Part shown: in pieces, positions 1 to 5,423 of the stretch
Layout of the letters: each line of letters starts with the position of its first letter
Numbering within the stretch: position 1 is the first letter of the stretch
Origin: an uncultured Selenomonas sp.
Lineage (GTDB): Bacteria; Bacillota; Negativicutes; Selenomonadales; Selenomonadaceae
Assembly: GCA_945494195.1 (NCBI GenBank)
Contig: CALYVJ010000150.1
Coordinates: forward strand, 1 to 5,423
DNA length: 5,423 nucleotides
Reading direction: 5' to 3'
Made by a program: the position numbers and the translations under genes
The notes under the pieces: model-generated
What the model was told of the DNA's origin: nothing
The model's database searches: none
Seen by the model: only the letters and a program-made list of their open reading frames with translations

Positions 1-65
1 ATATCCCCGTGGCGCGCCTTAAGCATGACAAGGGAAATCACTTAGAGATGAATAAAAAGAAATGA
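1..65 (+). CDS. minE: 3' end of an upstream gene, probably MinE (cell division topological specificity factor), partial
   Basis: The frame with codons starting at base 3 stays open from the window edge to a TGA at 63-65. It gives 20 residues that begin IPVARLKHDK and end in a lysine-rich tail. The first two bases (AT) fit an Asn codon, so the tail could read N-I-P-V, which resembles the final beta-strand of Firmicutes MinE proteins. MinE is the ring-forming partner of the ATPase MinD and positions the division inhibitor MinC. Support also comes from context: in Clostridia and Negativicutes minC-minD-minE commonly precede rodA. The stop overlaps the rodA start codon as ATGA, which argues that this is a true coding end and that the two genes are translationally coupled. 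The fragment is too short for certainty; another small protein of the mre/min cluster cannot be excluded. Confidence 0.55.
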   Translation, partial: IPVARLKHDKGNHLEMNKKK

Positions 66-1165
66 CGAAAAGTATATTACCGCGTATGGATTTTGCGCTG
101 TTGGCGGCAACGGTAGGCATCATCCTCATGAGCCTTGTCATCATCGGCAGTGCAACCCATATCAATACGCCCAGCGATGATCGCTATTGGTTTGTGGCTC
201 GGCAGGGAATCTTTGCACTGGTAAATGTCGGCTTTGCTGCATTCTTGCTGAATTTTGACTACAAGATGCTGCAGGGATATGGAAACAAACTATATGTTTT
301 CAATCTCATCATGTTGCTGGCCGTCATGTTTGTTGGACAGTCGGCACTGGGAGCACAGCGTTGGATTTCTATTGGACCAATTAGTATCCAGCCTTCAGAG
401 TTTTCTAAAATTATCATGATAGTATCGTTGGCAACAATGCTGGAAAACCGTGTGGGCAAGCTAAACACGCTTCATGATTTGCTACCGGTGGCTGCCTATG
501 TGGGGCTGCCCTTTCTGTTGGTTATGAAGCAGCCTGACTTGGGAACCTCGTTGGTATTCATGGCTATCTTTTTTGGCATGATTTTTGCCTGTGGCATCAA
601 TTTGAAGATTCTTGGTGGTATTTTTGCCACGGGAATTGCGATGATGCCGATCCTATGGCATGTGCTCAAGGATTACCAAAAGATGCGTATCATGGTTTTT
701 ATGGACCCGAATGTTGATCCGTTGGGATCTGGTTATCATATCATCCAGTCGAAGATTGCAATCGGCTCGGGGCTGCTGTTTGGCAAGGGCCTTTTTGAAG
801 GTACGCAGAGCCAGCTGAACTTCCTGCCAGAGAACCATACGGACTTTATCTTTGCCGTGGTGGGAGAAGAACTGGGCTTCCTTGGTGTTACGTTCCTGTT
901 GCTGCTCTACTTGGTGGTGCTTTGGCGCGGAATGTGTATTGCCCGGGATGCCAGTGATATGTTCGGCCGGCTGCTGGCCGTCGGCATCACTTCGATGCTG
1001 GCCTTCCACGTGCTGGTAAATGTTGGTATGACCCTGGGAATCATGCCGGTTACGGGTATACCACTGCCGCTAATGAGTTATGGTGTCAGCTCGTTGACGA
1101 CCAATATCTTGTCGATTACGATATTGATGAATATCCAATTACGAAAGCAAAAACTGCTGTTTTAG
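62..1165 (+). CDS. rodA: RodA, SEDS-family peptidoglycan glycosyltransferase
   Basis: This 367-residue membrane protein belongs to the SEDS family (RodA/FtsW/SpoVE), which polymerises lipid II into glycan strands together with a class B penicillin-binding protein. About ten hydrophobic segments are visible (roughly residues 10-31, 46-64, 76-92, 113-126, 139-156, 163-177, 182-199, 263-287, 300-322, 332-356). Family motifs are all present: GAQRWISIG (97-105), QPDLGTSL (157-164), the lipid-II loop around 224-244, PENHTDFIF (256-264) and the PLMSYG stretch (336-341). Asp261 in the HTDF motif corresponds to the catalytic aspartate of RodA and FtsW. Length is normal for RodA. The ATG at 62 overlaps the upstream TGA and has only a weak purine stretch before it, so translation probably depends on coupling; Met9 is a possible alternative start but has no better ribosome site. 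RodA is favoured over FtsW because of the minE-like upstream end and absence of division-cluster (dcw) neighbours, but the two paralogues are similar. Confidence 0.93.
   Translation: MTKSILPRMDFALLAATVGIILMSLVIIGSATHINTPSDDRYWFVARQGIFALVNVGFAAFLLNFDYKMLQGYGNKLYVFNLIMLLAVMFVGQSALGAQRWISIGPISIQPSEFSKIIMIVSLATMLENRVGKLNTLHDLLPVAAYVGLPFLLVMKQPDLGTSLVFMAIFFGMIFACGINLKILGGIFATGIAMMPILWHVLKDYQKMRIMVFMDPNVDPLGSGYHIIQSKIAIGSGLLFGKGLFEGTQSQLNFLPENHTDFIFAVVGEELGFLGVTFLLLLYLVVLWRGMCIARDASDMFGRLLAVGITSMLAFHVLVNVGMTLGIMPVTGIPLPLMSYGVSSLTTNILSITILMNIQLRKQKLLF
1094..1122 (+). promoter_or_regulatory. Weak candidate sigma-70-type promoter inside the 3' end of rodA
   Basis: TTGACG (1094-1099) and TACGAT (1117-1122) are separated by exactly 17 bases and match the -35 and -10 consensus at 5 of 6 and 4 of 6 positions. 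A transcript from here would start near 1129 and carry both hairpins of the rodA downstream gap as a leader of about 140 bases for the radical SAM gene. The match lies wholly in rodA coding sequence, in the well-conserved C-terminal region, so it may be a chance product of the codons. Confidence 0.2.
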
Positions 1166-1175
1166 CAGGTTTTGC
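1147..1175 (+). other. Hairpin spanning the rodA stop codon
   Basis: GCAAAA (1147-1152) pairs with TTTTGC (1170-1175), and CTGCT (1154-1158) pairs with AGCAG (1164-1168). There is one A/G mismatch between the two helices and a five-base loop (1159-1163). The rodA TAG lies at 1163-1165, in the loop and the descending stem. No T-run follows, so this is not a standard terminator by itself. The right arm also forms the left half of a perfect 12-base palindrome, TTTTGCGCAAAA (1170-1181), so it could pair in more than one way. It may protect the 3' end of the rodA message or be a minor component of the termination region. Confidence 0.4.
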
Positions 1176-1183
1176 GCAAAATT

Positions 1184-1220
1184 GAAGTGGCTCCTCCCCA
1201 TTTTTGGGGAGGGCTATTTC
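1184..1220 (+). terminator. Probable intrinsic terminator after rodA
   Basis: CCTCCCC (1193-1199) and GGGGAGG (1206-1212) form a seven-pair G:C-rich core with the six-base loop ATTTTT. The stem extends outward, past one unpaired T at 1192, with GAAGTGGC (1184-1191) against GCTATTTC (1213-1220), giving 15 pairs in total, two of them G-U. The bases after the core (GCTATTTCTATC) are only moderately T-rich, so termination may be partial and allow read-through into the radical SAM gene 48 bases downstream. The arrangement suggests the min-rodA transcript ends here or is attenuated here. Confidence 0.68.
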
Positions 1221-1268
1221 TATCTGCACAGAACTTGATTCGGAATGGAATGATGGAGGAATGACAAA

Positions 1269-3887
1269 ATGATACGACTTGACCACGAAGTGCTTCAGAA
1301 CGTCTTGAAGCCGTCCCGCTATACTGGCGGTGAGTGGAATGCCGTGAAAAAAGATTGGGATACTGTAGATTGCACCTTTGCTTTGTCCTTGCCGGATGTC
1401 TATGAAGTGGGCATGAGCAATTTGGGGTTGGCCATTCTTTATGATGCGTTGAATCGCCAGGAAAATGTGGCGGCAGAACGGGTTTATGCTCCTTGGACCG
1501 ATATGGAAAAAGAAATGCGCGAGCGAAACATCCCCCTGTTTTCCCTGGAAACGCATACGGAGCTTTCGGCCTTTGATTTGTGGGGCTTTTCGCTGCAGTA
1601 TGAGATGATTTATTCCAACGTACTCAATATGATGGATCTAGCGGGCATTCCCCTTTGGGCAAAAGACCGTGATGATACTATGCCGTTTATCGTTGGAGGC
1701 GGCCCCTGTGTTTACAATGTGGAGCCTATTGCTGACTTCTTTGATTTCTTCATTGTGGGAGAAGCCGAGGATGCTGTGGTGGAAGTCGCCAATGCGATGG
1801 CGGAATGGAAAAAGGGTGGCCGTCAGGGCGGGCGCCGCGGCTTCCTGAAACGATTGCTCACCATGGATGGAATCTATGTGCCGTCATTTTATGAGCCGCA
1901 GTATGACGCGGCAGGAAATTATCTGAGCGTAAAGACGCTGGACGAAAAAGCAAAACCGCTTATCTTCAAGCGTGTCTGCCGGGATATGGATGAAATCCCT
2001 TCTGTGGAAAATCCCATCGTTCCCTTTATGGATATCGTTCATAACCGGATTATGCTGGAATTGTTCCGCGGCTGTTCCCGGGGCTGCCGGTTCTGCCAGG
2101 CTGGCATCTGTTACCGGCCGGCGCGTGAGCGTACGGAGAAAAATCTCAAGGCGATGGCACGCAATCTGGTGGATAAATCCGGTTACGATGAAATGAGTCT
2201 TACCTCGCTGTCGTCCGCTGACTATTCTTGCCTGGGCAACCTGGTCAATGATTTGATGGACGAATTCAAGAATGAGAAGGTAAGTTTTTCGCTGCCATCG
2301 TTGCGTATTGACAGCTTCTCCATTGAGTTGGCTCATAAGATGCAGCAGGTGCGAAAATCCGGCCTGACCTTTGCCCCGGAAGCTGGTACCCAGCGTCTTC
2401 GCGATGTCATCAATAAGGGAGTTACCGAAGAAAATCTTATGAATGCTTGCGGTTCGGCCTTCCGTCAAGGGTGGAAACAGGTCAAGCTGTATTTCATGAT
2501 GGGGCTTCCGACAGAAACGGACGAAGATATCATCGGCATTGCCAAGCTGGCAAAAAAAGTCGTTGATCTGTACTCGGAAATCAAGGGGCGACGTGGGGTT
2601 AAGGTAACGATTTCGGTTGCCTGCTTTGTGCCCAAACCGTATACGCCCTTCCAGTGGTTTGGGCAGCTGCCGATTGCCGAATTCGAACGCCGGCAGCGGT
2701 TGTTGAAGGAAAACATTACGGATCGTGCGATTACCTTCAATTACCATGATGCACGACTGTCGGTTATCGAGGGTGTTTTTGCCCGGGGAGACCGCCGGTT
2801 GGGAAGCGTTTTGTATCAGGCTTGGCAGGACGGTGCGAAGTTTGACGGCTGGTCGGATCTCTATCAGCACGACACCTGGCTCCAGGCCTTTGAAAAATGC
2901 GGCGTTGATATGAAATATTACAATGAGCGCTCGCGAGATTTCAATGAGCCTCTTCCATGGGATGTTACTTCTCCAGGGGTAAATAAAGAATTTTTGCTCC
3001 GGGAGTGGAAAAAAGCTATGGAAGGAGCCCTGACGGAAGACTGCCGCCGTGGTAAATGCAGTGCCTGCGGGATTTGTCCGAATCTCGGAGTTCATGTTAT
3101 CGATTATGCCAAGGAAAATCCCACCGTTGCTGAGCAGATTGCCAAGGTTTCGGCGCCGAAAAATCCTGAGACAGACCCGAAAGGACCAGGCAAGCCACGT
3201 ACGCTGTACAAATATCGTGCGGAAATCACCAAAGGCGAGGAACTTCGCTATGTATCCCATTTGGATTATGCGAATCTGTTCCTGAGGGCCTTTGACCGGG
3301 CAAAATTGCCCATGGCCTATTCTGAGGGATTCAATCCCCATATGAAGGTTGCCTTTGCGTCAGCTCTGTCCCTGGGGGTTACCAGTGACGCCGAGTATAT
3401 GGATTTTGAACTGTTGAACCCCCTTTGCCAGCCGGAGGTCTTTGACCGGTTGAATGCGCAGCTGCCGCCGGGGGCAAAACTCAAGGAACTGCGCGAGGTT
3501 CATGGCAAGCAGCCGGCGTTGATGGCTCAGGCAGATGAAGCTCGGTATACCCTTTGGGTTCCCTATGATGGGGATGAGGCTGCTGCCCAGCGGGCGGTGA
3601 AGGCCTACAACGATGCCAACGAGGTTATTTTCCATCGGGTCACGCCGAAGAAAAAACGGGAAATTGAAACGAAGCAGTATATGAAACAGCCGGTAACAGC
3701 GGAGGTGACAAAGGATGGCCTGAAACTGGTCATGGATATTGTCATTACCCAGTCAGGCAGTGTTAAACCCGTCGAGGTCCTGCGTGCCATTGCCGAGCAG
3801 TTTGCCCTGCCGGTAGATGCGGGACAGGCCTTGATTACCCGCAATGGGCTTTTCGGGCATGGCAAGCGCCTGATTGAACTGGTATAA
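1269..3887 (+). CDS. Fused radical SAM (TIGR03960-type) / DUF2344 (TIGR03936-type) protein, function unknown
   Basis: This 872-residue protein fuses two families that are often adjacent or fused but remain uncharacterised. Residues about 20-180 look like a B12-binding-type Rossmann domain, with PDVYEVGMSNLG (42-53), VGGGP (142-146) and VGEAED (163-168). The radical SAM core (about 255-480) has the [4Fe-4S]/SAM motif C269-x3-C273-x2-C276, plus FAPEAGTQRLR (368-378) and MGLPTETDED (411-420). A second cysteine cluster follows, C592-x4-C597-x2-C600-x2-C603, which could hold an auxiliary Fe-S cluster or zinc. A K/P-rich linker (about 626-645) leads to the DUF2344 domain (646-872), recognised by YVSHLD (661-666), YSEGFNPH (684-691) and a basic KKKREIE stretch (794-800). 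The substrate is unknown; RNA or ribosomal modification is an inference from radical SAM chemistry and the neighbouring rng. The ATG at 1269 has a strong GGAGG (1255-1259) nine bases upstream, which fixes the start. Two consecutive TAA stops end the gene. The protein is probably cytoplasmic. Confidence 0.93.
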   Translation: MIRLDHEVLQNVLKPSRYTGGEWNAVKKDWDTVDCTFALSLPDVYEVGMSNLGLAILYDALNRQENVAAERVYAPWTDMEKEMRERNIPLFSLETHTELSAFDLWGFSLQYEMIYSNVLNMMDLAGIPLWAKDRDDTMPFIVGGGPCVYNVEPIADFFDFFIVGEAEDAVVEVANAMAEWKKGGRQGGRRGFLKRLLTMDGIYVPSFYEPQYDAAGNYLSVKTLDEKAKPLIFKRVCRDMDEIPSVENPIVPFMDIVHNRIMLELFRGCSRGCRFCQAGICYRPARERTEKNLKAMARNLVDKSGYDEMSLTSLSSADYSCLGNLVNDLMDEFKNEKVSFSLPSLRIDSFSIELAHKMQQVRKSGLTFAPEAGTQRLRDVINKGVTEENLMNACGSAFRQGWKQVKLYFMMGLPTETDEDIIGIAKLAKKVVDLYSEIKGRRGVKVTISVACFVPKPYTPFQWFGQLPIAEFERRQRLLKENITDRAITFNYHDARLSVIEGVFARGDRRLGSVLYQAWQDGAKFDGWSDLYQHDTWLQAFEKCGVDMKYYNERSRDFNEPLPWDVTSPGVNKEFLLREWKKAMEGALTEDCRRGKCSACGICPNLGVHVIDYAKENPTVAEQIAKVSAPKNPETDPKGPGKPRTLYKYRAEITKGEELRYVSHLDYANLFLRAFDRAKLPMAYSEGFNPHMKVAFASALSLGVTSDAEYMDFELLNPLCQPEVFDRLNAQLPPGAKLKELREVHGKQPALMAQADEARYTLWVPYDGDEAAAQRAVKAYNDANEVIFHRVTPKKKREIETKQYMKQPVTAEVTKDGLKLVMDIVITQSGSVKPVEVLRAIAEQFALPVDAGQALITRNGLFGHGKRLIELV

Positions 3888-3888
3888 T
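3859..3888 (+). promoter_or_regulatory. Candidate extended -10 promoter for rng
   Basis: A perfect TATAAT (3883-3888) is preceded by TGG (3880-3882), giving the extended -10 pattern TGnTATAAT. ATGGCA (3859-3864), 18 bases upstream, matches the -35 consensus at 4 of 6 positions. Transcription would begin near 3895 and give a leader of about 28 bases containing the rng ribosome site. The -10 straddles the final Leu-Val-stop codons of the radical SAM gene, so the match could be a by-product of coding sequence, although the second TAA lies outside the gene. Confidence 0.38.
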
Positions 3889-3922
3889 AACTATTAGAAA
3901 TAAGATAGGGAAGGGGGAGCTT

Positions 3923-5365
3923 ATGAAATCCATATTGGTAACCAGTACGCCTGAGGAAAATCGGGTGGCAATGCTAGAGAATGGTGTGCTTGAAACCATA
4001 GAGATGGAGCGCTCATCCCACTCACATCTGGTGGGCAACATTTACAAGGGACAGATACAGAATGTCCTGCCGGGGATGCAGGCAGCTTTTGTCGATATTG
4101 GAACGGAGAAAAATGCGTTTCTATACATCGGTGATGGCATGCCCCAGGATATGGTAAAGGCTTTGCCAAAGGCGCAGCATATCCATATCGGCCAGCGGCT
4201 GCCTGTGCAAATCATAAAAGATGCGATTGGCACGAAGGGGCCTCGGGCTACCACCCATATTTCCTTGCCAGGACGCAATGTGGTTTTGATGCCTACTGCC
4301 GCCTATATTGGCATGTCAAGGCGGATTGAAGCTGAGGAGGAACGGAATCGCCTCCATGATATTGCCAGCCGGATATGTCCTGAGGGAATGGGGCTTATCA
4401 TCCGGACTGCTGCTGCGGGCCAGAGTGAATCTGTTCTCAGAGCAGACGTGGATTATTTGGTGAAGCTTTGGCAGTCCATTATGGCGCGCTTCAAACTCAA
4501 GAGCAAGGGGACGAATCTCTTGTTCCGTGATGCGGACCTTATCATCCGGATTGTCCGGGATTCGCTGACTGATGAAATCGATGAGATGGTCATTGATGAC
4601 CATGAGGTCTGGCAGCGGGTCAGGGAGCTGGTGCAGTTTCTGTCTCCACAGCTGGTGGACCGCGTGAAATTTTATGAGGGTCGGGAGCCGTTATTCCGTA
4701 AGTATGGCATCGAAGAAGAATTGGAAAAGCTAGGAGCCCGGGAGGTAGAACTTAAATCCGGCGGGTTCCTCGTCATCGATAAGACGGAGGCTTTGACGGT
4801 CATTGATGTCAACACGGGAAAATATGTTGGCAAATCAAATCTTGGCGACACGGTGTATCAGACCAATCTGGAGGCGGCCAGGGAAATCCTGCGACAGATA
4901 CGCCTGCGTGATATTGGCGGTATAATCGTTGTCGATTTCATTGACATGGAGAAAGAAGAGCAAAAGGAGCATCTTTTGACCTTCATGCGGGAAAATGTCA
5001 AACACGACCGCACCAAGACGAATATCGTGGATATTACCAGTTTGGGGTTGGTGGAAATCACCCGCAAAAAATCCCGTCAAAATCTCGATAGCATTATCTA
5101 CAGTGAATGCCCAGTCTGCCATGGACGCGGGCGGGTAGAATCGCCAGAAACTGTCAGCATACGTATTGCCACAGCGATACGCCGGATGGAACATTCATCC
5201 CATGCCAGTGAAGGCTATGAGATAGAGGTCCATGAAACGGTAGCTGAGGAGCTTCGGCAGAACCAGCTCATGATGAATTTGGCTGCTGAATTTGGTACGG
5301 ATATCAAAGTGACGGTGAAGCCGGGAATGCATCCGGAGAATTATTCTATTTTGCAGCAAAACTAA
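3923..5365 (+). CDS. rng: Ribonuclease G (RNase E/G family, CafA)
   Basis: This 480-residue endoribonuclease cuts single-stranded AU-rich RNA, and family members mature the 5' end of 16S rRNA and take part in mRNA decay. An S1-type RNA-binding domain lies at about 35-120 (HLVGNIYKGQIQNVLPGM onward). Using E. coli RNase E numbering minus eight, the 5'-monophosphate sensor residues are V120, R133, R161 and T162. The Mg-binding aspartates are D295 (in VIDVNTG) and D338 (in VVDFIDM), and the Zn-link is C396-x2-C399. The 43- and 58-residue spacings between these sites equal those of RNase E, so the enzyme should be active. The protein ends soon after the small domain and lacks the RNase E scaffold, which is why RNase G is chosen. 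AGGGGG (3912-3917) lies five bases before the ATG. The gap from the radical SAM gene is 35 bases, so they are probably co-transcribed, with a possible extra promoter at 3859-3888. Confidence 0.96.
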   Translation: MKSILVTSTPEENRVAMLENGVLETIEMERSSHSHLVGNIYKGQIQNVLPGMQAAFVDIGTEKNAFLYIGDGMPQDMVKALPKAQHIHIGQRLPVQIIKDAIGTKGPRATTHISLPGRNVVLMPTAAYIGMSRRIEAEEERNRLHDIASRICPEGMGLIIRTAAAGQSESVLRADVDYLVKLWQSIMARFKLKSKGTNLLFRDADLIIRIVRDSLTDEIDEMVIDDHEVWQRVRELVQFLSPQLVDRVKFYEGREPLFRKYGIEEELEKLGAREVELKSGGFLVIDKTEALTVIDVNTGKYVGKSNLGDTVYQTNLEAAREILRQIRLRDIGGIIVVDFIDMEKEEQKEHLLTFMRENVKHDRTKTNIVDITSLGLVEITRKKSRQNLDSIIYSECPVCHGRGRVESPETVSIRIATAIRRMEHSSHASEGYEIEVHETVAEELRQNQLMMNLAAEFGTDIKVTVKPGMHPENYSILQQN

Positions 5366-5382
5366 TGGGTGGATAGGGAATA

Positions 5383-5423
5383 AAGCGTCTTCATGAGGAC
5401 AAATGTCTGTCGTGAGGGCGCTT
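5383..5423 (+). terminator. Long hairpin after rng, terminator or leader element, cut by the window edge
   Basis: Bases 5383-5396 pair continuously with 5410-5423 (14 pairs, three of them G-U). Inside, GGAC (5397-5400) pairs with GTCT (5405-5408) across the loop AAAT, with one bulged G at 5409. The total is 18 pairs, beginning 17 bases after the rng stop. The final bases are CTT and the sequence stops there, so a following T-run cannot be confirmed. A terminator is the simplest reading. Because rplU usually follows rng in related genomes, an L21-type leader or attenuator is the main alternative. Confidence 0.6.

Noticed and set aside
653..1009. Minus-strand open frame inside rodA
   Set aside because: It is antisense to the most conserved part of RodA, shows no family motif and is low-complexity in places (Gln/His rich).
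1221..1268. Promoter between the rodA terminator and the radical SAM gene
   Set aside because: TTGATT at 1235 has no -10 partner before the start codon, and no TATAAT-like hexamer with a suitable -35 was found.
1884..3341. A 485-codon open frame on the minus strand, antisense to the radical SAM gene
   Set aside because: It lies wholly within a clearly identified gene whose motifs are intact. The translated product has no recognisable domain and is unusually rich in Arg, Ile and Phe. It is a by-product of codon bias on the opposite strand.
4921..4926. TATAAT inside rng
   Set aside because: It encodes part of the conserved GGIIVVDF strand, has no extended -10 TG and no -35-like sequence at the right distance.
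4835..5194. Minus-strand open frames antisense to the catalytic region of rng
   Set aside because: The plus strand carries the D295, D338 and Zn-link residues in correct spacing, so the opposite frames are shadows.
3923..5365. RNase E rather than RNase G
   Set aside because: The protein ends about 80 residues after the Zn-link CxxC and has no disordered scaffold region, matching RNase G length.
1..5423. A mobile element, CRISPR array, toxin-antitoxin or defence system
   Set aside because: All coding space is filled by housekeeping genes in a known order, with short gaps and no repeats, integrase or transposase motifs, or change in composition noticeable by eye.

Overview
This window looks like ordinary core chromosome from a Firmicutes-type bacterium. 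It carries three complete genes and one partial gene, all on the + strand and closely spaced. The order is the 3' end of a probable minE, then rodA, then a radical SAM/DUF2344 fusion gene, then rng. Base composition is near 50% GC by eye, the two downstream genes have purine-rich Shine-Dalgarno sites, and the gene order is the one I associate with Clostridia and Negativicutes. A Selenomonas-like Negativicute would fit best, but that is an inference from gene order and composition, not a sequence match.

Layout. Bases 1-65 hold the last codons of an upstream gene, probably minE, whose stop overlaps the rodA start as ATGA. rodA (62-1165) encodes a SEDS-family glycan polymerase with its catalytic aspartate loop intact. 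The gap 1166-1268 holds two successive hairpins; the second (1184-1220) resembles an intrinsic terminator. The gene at 1269-3887 encodes an 872-residue protein that joins a B12-binding-like domain, a radical SAM core, a cysteine cluster and a DUF2344 domain; its function is unknown. A 35-base gap follows, with an extended -10 promoter-like sequence across the stop codons. rng (3923-5365) encodes RNase G with all expected metal-ligand, 5'-sensor and Zn-link residues. The window ends inside or just after a long hairpin (5383-5423) that is either a terminator or the start of a leader for the next gene, which in related genomes is usually rplU.

How the genes fit together. MinE and RodA place and build the cell wall during division and elongation. 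RNase G matures 16S rRNA and degrades mRNA, and it is also genetically linked to mre shape genes in E. coli. The radical SAM fusion gene is a recurrent but uncharacterised neighbour of rng, and its position next to RNase G and ribosomal protein genes suggests an RNA or ribosome role. I see no mobile element, CRISPR array, tRNA, rRNA or horizontally acquired island. The least understood item is the radical SAM/DUF2344 protein; the most curious non-coding item is the tandem, near-palindromic hairpin at the right edge.
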